Below, one piece after another: positions 44,351 to 57,200 of a stretch of DNA of 64,000 nucleotides. The first letter of the stretch is position 1. Each line of letters begins with the position of its first letter. This DNA is from Polytrichum commune (lineage: Eukaryota > Streptophyta > Polytrichopsida > Polytrichales > Polytrichaceae): assembly GCA_950295325.1 (NCBI GenBank), contig OX485806.1, positions 20,462,001 through 20,526,000 of the forward strand, in the 5' to 3' direction. A model generated the notes under the pieces. It did not search any database and had not been told where the DNA came from. It saw only the letters and a program-made list of their open reading frames with translations. A program made the translations under genes and the position numbers.

Positions 44351-47245
44351 TTAAGCATTGACATGCGTCAAAATGGAATGAATATTAATCATAACCTTTA
44401 CAAAACGTTGAGAGGTGCAAAAATTGAGGGCATTATTAGAATTATACCAACAAGATTAATTCACAATGTGCTTTATTATTGGACCATATACAATTAAAAA
44501 AAATCATTCACATACACTAGTATTGATGCAATTTCACACAAAAATTACAGGCATGGTTCATAAATTGAAATTGAGTGGTCCAATAACATATAACATTGCC
44601 CCAAATCAATCTACAATGCTCACAAATACATGCAACACCAAAGATAACCTACGCCATACACACAACTGGGAGTAGCATAAATTTGTACACATACATTAGG
44701 TCGTTTATCACAGTGGACGTCCATGTCGTGTAATCAACGTGGTTACAATCACTAGCTAGCCACACATGGCGTCATTGCCATCATTGACCTCCATCCAAAC
44801 TTGAGCATTGCACTCACATACATGATTGCAATGGGAGAGAATTGGGGACGCATGTGAAACTGCAGTTGGTTGGCAACCACTGCAAAGTGTATGGCAACTA
44901 ATGTGAAAATGGTTACCCACAACAAAATTTGCAACTGGTGGACCATGAATTGTGAAACATATGCCTCCGTTGTTGGTGGGCAACCAAGAAAGAATGGCAA
45001 CCCCACTACACGCAATGGTGGAGACGGCAACTAGCATGAGCCTCCCGCATGACGTGGTCGTGCATGAGTCGATAGGTAAGTCAACATATGTTTCTACAAC
45101 CAATCCCCTATCCAAAATTGGTGGTATATAATTTTTTTCGCATGCTACCTAGGCATGAAATACATGGCAGTACCACCAGCCCACGCAACGCGGCCTTTAC
45201 AAAGATAATCAAGTGCAGAGGAAGAGCTTGCCAACGAGACATTTTTGTAGTTAAATTTCCTCTTGAATTCTCGTGTAGGCAAAGTCTTCAAGCGTACCTA
45301 AAACTTGAGATGGGTTTGCATACACTAACAAAGCATGATCTCCTGTGAAGTCTTTTTATTGAGCAAATGGCTTGCAGTAAAATGCTCATCTTCCAAAGCC
45401 ACGGACATTATTTCCATAGAACAAACATAATTTTCACGGGGAGGGAGAAAGCTGATGTGGAGGATCTCCATTGGCTATGACATGAGAGAATCTTGGTAAG
45501 GTAAGTGAGCCTAAAATGCACACTTTAAGTCCTACAATATTCTTCTAGAATATTAAGGTGGGGTTTCAAAACACCCCTTAAGGGACCTTACTATTGGACT
45601 CAAGATTGGACCTAAACTTGGAGATGGGTTTCTCAAACTAGGAAGAATAATTTGAGTGGGACCAAGATTTTATGGGAAGGTGATGTCCAGGGTGGGTTTA
45701 CATTTATGGGAAGGTGCTTTTGGTAGGGGTGGACTTTAACCCTAAATGTAAACCCACCCTTGAAGAAATGATGTAAACCTAGGATCACATAAAACAAGAA
45801 CTTAAAAAAACTTCATTAGTCATTGCATGAAGGCAAACATTCAATAAGTCATGCATCTAAGACTTTGAACACACAATACTCGAGTGGATCCTCCCCAACC
45901 AATGCACTTTCCCACCCACCCACCCATACAATGCCAATGCCCACATAAACTACACCTTGACATACTCTTGATCAATGGCCTCCCCACACATGCCCCACCC
46001 CCCCTCTCACCATTCTGACACCTTCTCCCTACAATTCATTGAATTTGCATATTGTCATGGTAGCTTTCCAAAGATAGCCATTTAACGCAAATGAGACAAG
46101 TACACCTCCCTCCTGACTACCATCACCGCACACAAGTGGAGAGTCCAACTACTCACATCATCACTGTAGGGCAAAGAGGTGGAATCCATAAAGACAGTTC
46201 GAACATTCTCTCTACTCAACTAAACCCCCCCCCCCTACCAAAATCAATACCCTCCTTAATTGCCTGCACACAATTGCCCTTAGATCATTGTTTGCATTGA
46301 TTCTCAACAAACAAAAACTTTAAAATCCTCATCCTTTAGACTTGCCCCCAAAACCTCAACAAAACCCAGAAACTGCGCAAATAATTGGTGGATGCTGCTA
46401 TTTGGACTCAATTAAAGGATAACATTTTCCCGCAAAATTACTTCAAATAGTCCTATCGGTGTGGGCCACAGTAACTTTCTAGAGCTCACGCTGATTTTTC
46501 ATAATGAGAATTAATGTACGCCACATTAATTTTTTAGCCCACAGTAAATTTCTAGTAGAAATTAGCGTGGGCTAGTTCCAAGTTTTAAGTATATTTGGAT
46601 TTATGCATGACTTCTAGACAATTCCAACTACCAATATGACGTACACTAGATCGCAAAATTGTACAAATATGGTGTTTGATAAACATGGAATGCAAACATT
46701 CAAAGTAGTTGTTGTGTTGTTGCTTTTGTTATTGTCGTTTGATGGTTTTGTCCCCACAAGTGCACATCCTTTATTATTTTTGGGCATGTTAATTCCACCT
46801 TGACTAGAAAATTAGTGTGGCCCATGCTAATTATTTCCACACTAATTTTCCATCCACACTAATAGGACTTTTTAATGTAGCTTCTTAATGTCTCTCATGG
46901 TTTCGAACCCGGACCTTCATAAACATTACACCACGACACCTACCAACCAACTTACTCAACAATGCAAACACTACTCAAAGGAAATCCTCAATAAAGTGAA
47001 GGAATGCTAACTGGATGAAACTTTGAAAGATCAATCATTAATTCTTCACAAACTATGGCAAAACTTAACTTTCAAACTTCTGCACAGTTGATATTATAAA
47101 CACTGCTTCCACATGTTTCTTAAGTTGGTAGGTCCATATTAGGTGGAAATGCCACCAGCCTTGCAGCTACTATAGGTAACTGAGATTTCCACCTATCAAT
47201 ATTCTACAAGTATTTTTTCTTATTGCACTGATGATTGTATAGTCT
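44351..47245. other. No gene recognised; contains one MITE-like repeat
   Basis: Short frames only (for example 45088-45348 and 44752-45115), none recognised. A C11 run lies at 46225-46235. The one structured element is the inverted-repeat unit at 46449-46869. Confidence 0.5.
46449..46869. mobile_element. MITE-like inverted-repeat element, about 420 bp
   Basis: The left end AGTCCTATCGGTGTGG is matched in inverse by CCACACTAATAGGACT at the right with two mismatches. Inside, blocks such as AAATTAGCGTGGGC and GTGTGGCCCATGCTAATT are also related by inversion. The target duplication is unclear, so the superfamily is left open. Confidence 0.55.
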
Positions 47246-48901
47246 TCATGTGGCGATGTCGCCTTTCGAATGCGTATCGGCGATTTCAGTGCACCACAGG
47301 CCCAGAATCCCATGCCACAGGTGGGCTGGGAGAAAGAAAAAGAAAGCTGAACGAATCAGTTCGAAAGCGGTCGCCTGGGCAGTACCAATCAAGGTGCGGA
47401 TAGTGTCTGAGTCGTAAATTCGGCCGAAAATGGGAATCATGAGCAAAATGGGCGAGCGCTCAAAGAAATCCCTCTGCACTTTGATCTTCTTCACCGTTTT
47501 GCCTCCCTGTCAATACAATATACCAGATTAGATTAGTTTCTTCTGCAGTGCTTTGATATTAGAGCTACCCTTTAATTCGATGGAACTTTTTGTCAGGAGT
47601 TGGTCCCCTATGATTTTCTATTGGCTGTTTTGCATACAATATCATTAACTTCTTTTCACTTGTGGTGCAATCTTGGAGGAGGTAGTATTCGAATTTGAAT
47701 GGAGAGAAACATATTTCGTGAGGTTCATCAAGGGCCAAACTCATTTTAGCACTTCTTGGCATGCCAAATGAGTTTGGCCATAAATGACCCAATTAAAATT
47801 CTATTTGTTCAAAACTCCACAGTAACTCTGAACATGCACCAAAAACTTACTGAACATGGACGGTGTTGTATACAAAACAAACAACTCCCGAAATAAAGCT
47901 CCTTTGAATTATAGCTTAACTCTAATATCTACATTCAAAATACGTAAACCCACAACCAGCACAGTACTTAAAACCAGTATTATGTAATCTACCTCAATCC
48001 TAGATAAGAGGACAGAGGTGATGAACCTCAGGGCCCTCAGAATACAAAAAATGACAAAACCTCTAACAATCACAATTGCCTCACAAAGGCAACTAAACGA
48101 GCCATGACGTAGTCATAACATGGGTCTCATCAGCATGCATCAAATTGCATTCTTTTACTCCTATAACAACAACGACAATATTGAAGACAAAAGGCCTCAA
48201 AGCCTCACAATGGCAACCCAAAGTATCCATGGACAAAAACAAAAACCAACAACATGAAGTTTATCACCTATGTCCATTATCTAGCATGAATCAAATTGCA
48301 ATCTTCTACTACTACAACAACAACAACATTATTGAAGACAAAAGGCCGTAACATCAGGGCCTCAAAGCCTCCCAATTACAACCGAAGTAGCCATCGATAA
48401 AAACAAAAACCAACAACAACAACAACAACAACATGCAGTTCATCACCTATTTCGAGTGCCTAGCATGCATCAAAATTGCATCCATCCACAGAAATACAAC
48501 AGAAGAACAACAACGAAACCAAAACAAAAGTTGAACAGGAGGTATGGAATTAGGACCTCGATTTTGAAGTCTTGGAGTTCCAACATGGTGAAAAACTTGA
48601 GGGTGGTGAGGGGGAGGATGCCCCAGGGGCGGGTGAAGACGGACATGCGAAGGGCTATGGAATTGGCCCCCTCGTCATAGATGATCTTCTGGAACTCGAC
48701 ACCCTGGTAATTCACTATCAGCTCTGCCATTTGATAGATGGCAGTCAAATCCTTCAATCCACCATTGGTGTTGATGTAAAAATGGTAGAATTGCACGTCC
48801 TTTGTGAAATATTTTTGCAGCACCGCAGCCTGTCGCTTCAACGTGGGTTTTTCCACCAAACCCCGCACCACATCCGCTATCTCCCGTGCCGGGTCCTCCA
48901 T
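47246..48901 (-). CDS. SigF/NTF2-like domain small protein, 201 aa
   Basis: Two exons on the minus strand, 48901-48557 and 47506-47246, join in phase 0 (GAG|GTCCTA ... TTGACAG|GGA) to give 201 residues. The start is at 48901: MEDPAREIADVVRGLVEKPT opens the protein with no coding sequence before it. The fold is suggested by similarity to the 'SigF-like NTF2-like' proteins best known from fungi: an acidic helical start, KYFTKDVQFYHFY, IYQMAEL, IALRMSVFTRPWG, then KIKVQRDFFE, then a hydrophobic C-terminal segment near FFFFLPAHLWHGILG that may sit in or on a membrane. Length fits that family. No biochemical role is established. The roughly 1,050-base intron holds a family C MITE and a tandem repeat. 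Donor GTCCTA is weak but keeps the frame. Confidence 0.78.
47565..47925. mobile_element. Foldback MITE family C, copy 1 (intron of NTF2-like gene)
   Basis: Ends are inverted (left CTTTAATTCGATGGAACTTT, right AGCTCCTTTGAATTATAGC). The core is the near-palindrome GGCCAAACTCATTTTAGCAC ... GAGTTTGGCC. Shared landmarks are GGAGTTGGTCCCCTATGATT, CACTTGTGGTGCAATCTTGG and GTGTTGTATACAAAACAA. Confidence 0.75.
48133..48480 (+). repeat. Tandem repeat, about 150-180 bp unit, in NTF2-like intron
   Basis: The block AGCATG(C/A)ATCAAATTGCA starts units at about 48133 and 48284 and a third, cut short, at about 48463. Each full unit holds a CAACAACAAC stretch, TATTGAAGACAAAAGGCC, CCTCAAAGCCTC and ACAAAAACAAAAACCAACAA. 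A longer CAA microsatellite lies near 48412-48432. Confidence 0.75.
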
Positions 48902-48949
48902 TTTCAGTTCAATTCAGTTCACCTCAAAAATGTATCCAAAAACTGTTAC

Positions 48950-49680
48950 CCCACCAACAGTCGGTTTAATTTGTAACCCCAAATAACTTCCCACCAACAA
49001 CTTCGTCTAGAAGAATACGTCTGAATTGTGAGCCTAAATCTCCTAACTTCGTGTGTAGGTAATCAGTCTACTTAGTAGTGAAACCTGTCACTGATTGCAA
49101 CAACTGCAACTACTCCAAGAGCTGATTCACAAATAGCAGCAGCAAGTCCTGATGAGTTTTTACCCCAAAGATTCCAACTTTGTGTAGAATCAGAGTCTAA
49201 TTTGTGACCCCGAAAATGCCACCAACTTCGTGTGGAATCAGTCCAAGTTGTAATAACCCCAAGATCTAAAAGTCGTGTAGGATCACTCTATATTTTGACC
49301 CCAAAAATCGCACCAACTTGTGTAGAATCAGTCTAATTAGTGGAACCTGTCACTATTGCAACATGTGCAGCAGCAAATTCCAAGAGCAAGTACTGTAGCT
49401 CTCTCTTCTTGTTGCAATTTGCGAGTGCAAAAAGTTGCATGCTCGGATTTCTCACGGCTGCAATTTGAAATCAGTAATTACCCCTTAATCCTCACCCAAA
49501 AACCCCGCCAACTTCGTTTTGTAGAATTACTCTAGATTGTGATTCTAAAAGTCCCACCACCTTCGTGTAGAATCAGGCTACTTAGTGCGACCTGTCACTA
49601 TCGCAACAACTGAAACTACTCCAAGAACTTCACAATTAGCAGCAGCAAGCAACAAACTTACTGAAGCTCTGATGAGACTT
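48950..49680. repeat. Degenerate tandem array just 5' of the NTF2-like gene
   Basis: A unit of roughly 55-65 bases, CCAACTTCGTGTAGAATCAG then TCTA..T.GTGACCCC, recurs about ten times. Within it a longer module (ACCTGTCACTATTGCAACA then AGCAGCAGCAA) appears three times, near 49084, 49346 and 49590. It begins about 50 bases upstream of the start codon and so occupies the expected promoter and leader. Confidence 0.65.
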
Positions 49681-50171
49681 GCAATTGTGAGTGCAATAAA
49701 AAAATGCATGCTCAGATTTCGTCACCTATAGAACGCGAATAGCACCTTAGAACTCAGCCCATCATGCATGCATGGGAAAAGAAAAGACATGGACTCACTG
49801 CTACACAGCTTGCACCTTCACCCGAGGTTAGAGTGGACGCATGGCAGACAGACAAATAACTTAGCCCTTTTTACAAGTAAAAAAAAAATTGCACCTGGAT
49901 AGACGGGGAGCTAAATGTGTACTCTTTTGCATTTTGGGTCACCCCTGTCATGTGTTCTGTCCAGGTACATCTCATGAGGATGAAATGTTTCGTTTTTTTG
50001 TAGTTTTCGGCGATGGTGGTAGATCTCAGGGGCGATGCTTCCAAAGCTTGGCCCCACACCTAATTTTCCAGTCAAATAAAGGTAACTTAAAGTCTGTCCA
50101 CCTACGCCTTCCCAGCATGGAAAGTGACAACATGCTGATTTTGGTGCTGGACTCCACCTAATGATCAGAAA
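49681..50171. other. No gene recognised
   Basis: Short overlapping frames on both strands at 49871-50161, without recognisable domains. Confidence 0.5.
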
Positions 50172-50535
50172 AAGAGCCTTTAATTCAAAGGAAATTTTCC
50201 GTTGGGGGTTGGTTCCCTATGATTTTCTATTTGGTGTTTTGCATACTGCATCATTAACTTTCTTTCCACTTGTGACTCTGCATGCTTGGAGGTAGTGTTT
50301 AAGTTTGAATGAAGAGCAACCTGTTTCAGTTCATCGAGGGCCAAACTCATTTTTAACACCTCTTGACATGCCAAATTGAGTTTGACCCTCAATAAACAGA
50401 TATAAAATGTTCTTCATTCAAAACTTCACACTATTTCAGCATACACCAAAATCTTACCAAATATGAAAGGTGTTGTATGCAAAACAACAAACTCCCGAGC
50501 AAAAGTCCCTTCAATTGAAGGGTAACTTTCATGTA
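50172..50535. mobile_element. Foldback MITE family C, copy 2
   Basis: Left TTTAATTCAAAGGAAATTTT and right TCAATTGAAGGGTAAC ends are inverted. The inside carries TTGGTTCCCTATGATTTTCT, GAGGGCCAAACTCATTTTTA and GGTGTTGTATGCAAAACAAC. It lies 3' of the FAHD2-like gene. Confidence 0.75.
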
Positions 50536-51289
50536 TAGAATATTATTGGGTGCTCAAATGTTTTAGAGAAAACACTTAGAACCCCAATAATTGGATAATG
50601 CACCTTTTTTCCTTTGTAAATGCTGAGGTCACATGTTGTAAGTACGTGCGACAAAGTTTTGAAGGTGAGGCGGCTGCAAGGGGGGTGACTACCATCTTTT
50701 ATACATGCCAGATAGTACCAGTTGTTTATTTTCATTTACGAAGCCAATCCTCAAAATCTTTAAATAAAAAACAGGTTCGTTTAATTTTAACTTAATTTCA
50801 GCGGCTAATACCTATCAGGAAATTGGCAAATTGGTATAAGAGCCTGCATCTACTTACATGAGCTCAACGCTAGAAATCGTCCCAGAACCACAAGAAATCG
50901 CAGCTTCAGTATGAGTTCGACAAATTGTTGTTTGGAATAGCCTATGAACATGACAGGATGCAATTAATACATTTTCTCACAACAAGAGGAAATGAAGACG
51001 ATATAGATATTAGATAGAAGTTTACAAGTACAGTCTCGCGTTTAACGCCCATTCCCTTTAAACAACATCCTTACCTAAAAGAATAAGATGTCATGGTGGT
51101 GTGTGCAACCTTCAATTCAGGAAAAACTGTACATTTGGGTGCTACAATTTGATTCCCACCTAGTAACTCCTGTTGACTGGAACTTCCAATAACCTTTCTA
51201 TAGACCTTTTCATTTATATAGATGTGTGCACCAGAGAGCTTGTTGGGAACATTTTGTCACGTTCTGTGATTGAGTAAGTAGAACTAATA

Positions 51290-54200
51290 TCACTCAACAA
51301 AGTTGTGTAGCTCTCCAATGCCCTCAATTTTAATGGAGATTCGGTCTCCAGGTTTCAGGTGGCGTGGGGGGTTGAAGCCTGATCCAACTCCTGGTCACAA
51401 TTGAACAAAAAATTTAAAATAGCATGAAGGATCATAGCTGGAAACAAACAAGCAGACATAAGGTACATGGGTGTTAAAAAACAGATACTTTTAACTCTGC
51501 ACCCACTTCTACAATATTAAACAAACAATTAGTAGTACGAGATGATTAGTGAATCCAAATCAAAGCTGTAGCCATTTTCCTCAAAACTTTTGGAGCTCAG
51601 ATGAACATCTTATACATTATTAAAGTGAAGATCTCTTTCTTAAATGATCATATAGGTCCCCTAATTATGATGAATTCGACTGTTGAACCTAGAATAGTTG
51701 ACCATTTTTGAGAACACAGTCCAATCTCTTTTAAACACATGATTCCATTTGGTGTCCGTTCTTAGATCCACACCTAACCACTCACCACTCAACAAGTATT
51801 AGATGTCGGATTAAGGACACCTATGGTGTAAACTCCAACCTTAACAACACCTATAGTGTTGGATATAGGACCCGTACCCTAGTGTAAAGTCCTACAGTCC
51901 AAAATTCTGCTCTTGACCAATAGGATCATTCAATTTTTGAGTTTCTTTGGTCTTGGACCCTAGTTTGAACCCATCCCCAGATAAGTAATCGAATTAAGTT
52001 CACGTACCTTACCTATTTGACACTCTAGGATATACCCAGTCCTATGATTTCACGCAACTCATGACATGGATTATGCTTTGCAACTATCTCCAATACCAGT
52101 ACGCTAATGTGGTCCTCAACATAAAAAATGCTGCAAACAGTGTTGTTGTCACAAACGTGATTGTGTTATGCAATTAGGATGAATAATTTTTCAACATATT
52201 AAGATCGAATGCAGAACTAGCTTCAGAGTGACTCACCAGATGGTGTGCCTGTGGCAATTATATCCCCAGGCTGTAGGGTTATTCCTGCAGATATGATTGC
52301 TATTAACTCCGCAATTGAAAAAATCATTTGAGAGGTTCGCCCATCCTGCAAGAGGCCAATGATTAAAAAGTATCAGAACAGAGTTTTAGATGTACATTGG
52401 AATTTTGAGGCACATATGATGGTCGATTTTCAATTCAATCAGACCAAAAGTGCTAGTCTATAGGAATATTTGATGAACAGAAAGCTAAACAACGTTATCC
52501 TCTAACTCAACATGACTTTCAATTCGGGGTTGATTGTTCTACATACCAGACCTTCCATGTATGGTAATTTTTGTTGCATGCTAGGAGATAGTGTGGAGGT
52601 TTGAACACAAAAGATTCTATATCGTTTCATGGAGGGTCAAACTCATTTTGGCATGCCAAGAGGTGCTAAAATGAGCTTGGCCCTGAATGAACCAAAATCA
52701 GTTGCCTCCAAGCTTGCACCACAAGTAGAAAGAAATTAATGATATTCCAATGGAAAATCATAGGGACCAACTCCTGATGAAAAGTCTCATTGATTTTAGG
52801 GTAAACTCTACTTTGTGGAGTGATTTGTAGCTTTGGAATCCACAAGCAAGGTTTTTGTATGTGGCTCATAAAAATTACCTGTCGGAGCTCATCATTAACC
52901 CAGCATTGCAAAGACAGGTTTTGACCGTCCAGTTCGGAAGATGGAACAATCCATGGGCCCATTGGGCAGAACGTGTCACAACTTTTGCCCAAAAACCACT
53001 GCAACAATCAGAAACATGACCCATAAGGCAAGATCAGACGATATGAGTGATTGACCAACATTAAAAAAAAATCACGACGAGGTGTTGAAGTATAAAGAAA
53101 TGTACCGTCTCTAAACATTAGAGTTATCCACCAACTTAACATGACTTTGGTCAGGAGTTGGTTGGTTTGCAGACAACACCTTTCATGTTTGGTAAGTTTT
53201 GGATGAATCCCTAGAGGTAGTGTGGAGGTTTGAACAAAGAACATTCTATATCAGTTCATTGAGGGTGAAACTCATTTTGGGATGCCAAGAGGTGCTAAAA
53301 TGAGTTTGGCCCTCAATGAGCCGGAATAGGTTGCTCTACATTCATATTTGAACACTACCTCCGACAATGCACCACAAGTGGAAAGAAATGATTGGTATGA
53401 ATAATCAATGGGGACCAACTCCAACGAAAATTGAGTTAAAGGAAAACCCTTTTGCTAGATGTAAAGTTCCATCAAATTGAAGAACATCTGAAGGTACATT
53501 GATGGAGCCCTCCAATGAAAGAATTAGCTCAACAAGAAAAGCAGTGCAGAGCTATATCTACAATTTTAAGTTCATAGTGCCAGAATATCAGGGGATATTA
53601 TAGGAGATGAAAAGTATAATACTTGTTGGTGACGCTTCTGCACTTCTCTTGCAGTGACATCATTGAGAATGGTGTACCTGATTCAACCCCACTTCCAATT
53701 CAGCTTAAAATAGTTAAGTGACTCAATAGTTATGCGTTGTGCAATTGGATTTCAGCATAGTGTGCAAGTTTAATGGAGAAAAAATGTTTTAAAGTACAAA
53801 CCCAAAAACATGGTTGAAGGCATTTTCCTTTGAGATACCACGCCCAGGCTTGCCAATGATCACTGCTAATTCTGAGACACACAACAACAATTAGTTTAGA
53901 TGGTTATAAGAGTAGGGTATATGGGCCTTACATGGTTGCTCTTCTAAATCAAGCACCTATATTTGAGTGGTACATGTCCTGAGTTCTTGAGTGTCTATTC
54001 TTAAGCACCCAAAAGACACATGTCACAATGAGAGTAGACTATGTTGCTCAAAAAATATTAACCATTCTAGGTTCAATAAATAGCATCACAATTGGGAGGG
54101 CCTATGTGATCAATTAAAGAGAATAAGAATCTTCACCTTAATCTCTTTTAACTTTTGCATCTAGTGAAAGTCTGGTTCTGAAACTTAATGACAATCTTTG

Positions 54201-57200
54201 CAATTCATCACAATTGCTGATTGGATGAGACAATTCCCAATCCAATCCAAAGGCCAAAACTGTTTGTGGAGTTGGAAGCGCCCACATTAGGGTATATACC
54301 TTATATACAAAATTGATAAACTAGACTTCTTTTCAAAACCTTAGTCTAGAACCTCACCTGCTTCATAATCAACATGATCTGACCATCCGTGAGGATATTT
54401 GATGGCAGCTCCAGGTCCAACAACAGATTGAGATGCCTTTGTGAACACTATGGGGTGCTGCCACGTGGAAAAACACCATTATTGAGGTTGTTCAAAGGGT
54501 GTTCAAAGGTTACTATGATCATGGAATGGCCAGGTATATTAAGACAACAACTCCTCTCTGAATTTCAGTCACTTGATTCTTCGCATAAAGTTGACATAAA
54601 GTTATGGTACAGCATATCTCTACAGTTATTAGAGTTATGGAATTCAACATGCCTTTTGATCGGGAGTTGGTTGTTTTGTATACAACACCTTCCATTTTCA
54701 GCAAGTTTCCAGTCCAAGTTTGAAGGTATCGTGGGGATTTGAACAAAGAAAATTCTATATATTGGTTTATTGAGGGTCAAACTCAAAGTGACATGCCACA
54801 ATGACTTTGGCCCTCAATGAACCGAAATAGGTTGCTCTTCAATCACATTCAAACACTAAACTCCCGTTGAATTGAAAGATAAATCCATTACTCAAGGGAT
54901 GATTACACAATGGTTGTAGTTGACAATCTTTGGTTTTATTTTGTTTACAGTTACTATGTGGCACCGGGAGAGAACTTCAAGGCTAGCAGATGGGAGAGAA
55001 TTTGCAGGAGGCAATTACTCCTACAAAAATTGTTGTGTCTCATGAATAGTTGAATCTCCATTCCATGGAATGCACCAATAGGAGGAACAATTAATTGAGA
55101 TCAATTCCACTCTTCAACTACAACTACTCATTGTGTGTAAATGAGAAAATATGTAGTTGTGACTGGAAGTGGACCCAAACCACAACCTGACCACTTGACA
55201 CAACCCTTCCACTTGACTTAGTCTATTTTACCAAAATATTTTTAACTCCACAATGCAAGCAACAAATTACTTCGACAACGGGAAGATATTGATGTAAACC
55301 TTAGGGGCTTCCGGTTGTGTGATGCCAGGTGCAGTTTTCCACGTATCCACCTCCTTCACATGGTCCAGATAGTTTTTGCCAATGCACATTATCGTGCCAG
55401 TTGGTCGTGGTATGGGTGCTTGTAACTTGATATCAACTAATTTGATTCCTTCCCCCTCCAAATTTATGCTGCCATCATATAAAGTACCTAGGTTATCCAA
55501 GATTAAATGACATTCTCTTGACACATTAAAGGGTTTCCAAAAGCAAACTGATGATGTTATTGCAATTTGTTCAAGTTCCTAGATTAAACCCCTGAATGCA
55601 ATTGTCTAGGATATGATCCAGAAAAACAATCACTGGGTTCAACTTATAAGGCCACGAAAAAATAAAACATACCTATCCTTGAGTTGGTCCCAATGCTGGA
55701 TGACGCCTACCATGTCTTTAAATTGACTTGGAGAAACACTGGAAGATTTCATTGTTTCCTGCAACGGCCTGTTTCATAGTCAAAAAAAATTCAAATTAGC
55801 AAGCTTGTCCCTTTCAATTGTTTTGATAAAGTGACGATCTCCTGACCTTAGGGAGAGCATTGGAGACCACAAAAAGAAGATAAACTTTGTCCAAAAACAT
55901 GACAAAACTACACAACTGTATTTAAATTCGAGTGGTATTTGACAAGGCTTGTAGGTAGGAATGGACCAAAAAGACATGTGCAACGATGATATTGGATTAG
56001 GTGCTCCAAATGTGTTAACTGTTTTAAGTTCAATAGTGTACATAACTGGGAGGGCCTACGTGATCACTTGAAGAGAAAGAGAATCTTCACTTTGACCTCT
56101 TATAACATTTGCATCTCAACTCTGATTCTGAAAGTTAAAATGACAACCTTTATGATTTACAATTGGTAACCGAATGGGTTAAATAAATCTCAAACTGATC
56201 CAACATTCAGAAAATGTCTTTAAAAACATATCCACCGTGTCTCCCAAAGGAACTAGCTTACTCACATTTCAGCAAAACGGAAGGATTGCACATGAGAATT
56301 TGCTTACCAGATAGCGTCACCGCGAACAATGCCCACCTCCAATTCATTGGAGTTGTTCATGAACGTGGCCAGCTTCAACAAATGATCTACATCAAGACAG
56401 TGCAAAATAGATATCAGACTTCATGAAGTCAGATTGTCTGCATTTACAATTCCTGTATAGATGGATTTGTTCTTTCAACGTGAAGAAGAGGCTTATAATC
56501 CTAAGACCCTAAAGCAAATATGCAAACAAAAATGGCCACTAAAAATTACCACCAGATGATGGCCCGCACCATGGTGATGCCACCTGTGCAGTTGAATGTA
56601 TTTTCCTCCAGGGCAAGTTGAACACCACTTGTTGAACAAAAATTCTGTGACCAATGCTACACTGATTTCTAGAGCAGGATTTCATGGCAGGTGCAAAGCA
56701 TGGCCATGCACCACATAACAATTTGGCCATTGTTGCTTTCGGCTCTTAAACCCTTTATGAAAAGTTGGATGGAACCCCCCTCACTTACGATTAAAAGGAG
56801 TAAATAATAAGCCCTACACCGGATCACAAAGAGAAGGAAAAACTAATAAGTCCTTATCATAATCAGGCAGAGACGAAAAAGTAAGCAAAATATAGAATCT
56901 TGCAGAGAAACAACCAACAGCCATAACCAAGAGTCTCTGGTTCTTTCCTACAGCCAGAAACGATGTTGAAGAGTGGCATCGCCTTCAAAACAGAATAAAT
57001 GGTTTAAGCTGAGATTGTAAGTACCATCAAATTATGACCATGTACAACACATACCCTAAAACCTCAAAGCATGTCCGAATGTCAATTCATGTCCCAATGT
57101 CCTAACCCTCTTGAGCAGATTTCGTAACAAGTTCTTATTCCTAGAACGAACTTCAAGGAACCCAATTCCCACTACAAAAGTGTGATAGCAAGAAACCCAC

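Noticed and set aside
44752-45115. Overlapping minus-strand frames of 92 and 119 codons
   Set aside because: Two frames over the same bases, neither with recognisable motifs or splice context.
56539-56730. Alternative first exon of the FAHD2-like gene (63 codons, minus)
   Set aside because: It lies in intron 1, the peptide is Cys-rich and unlike FAHD N-termini, and no in-phase donor to exon 2 was found. MANS at 57449 fits exactly.
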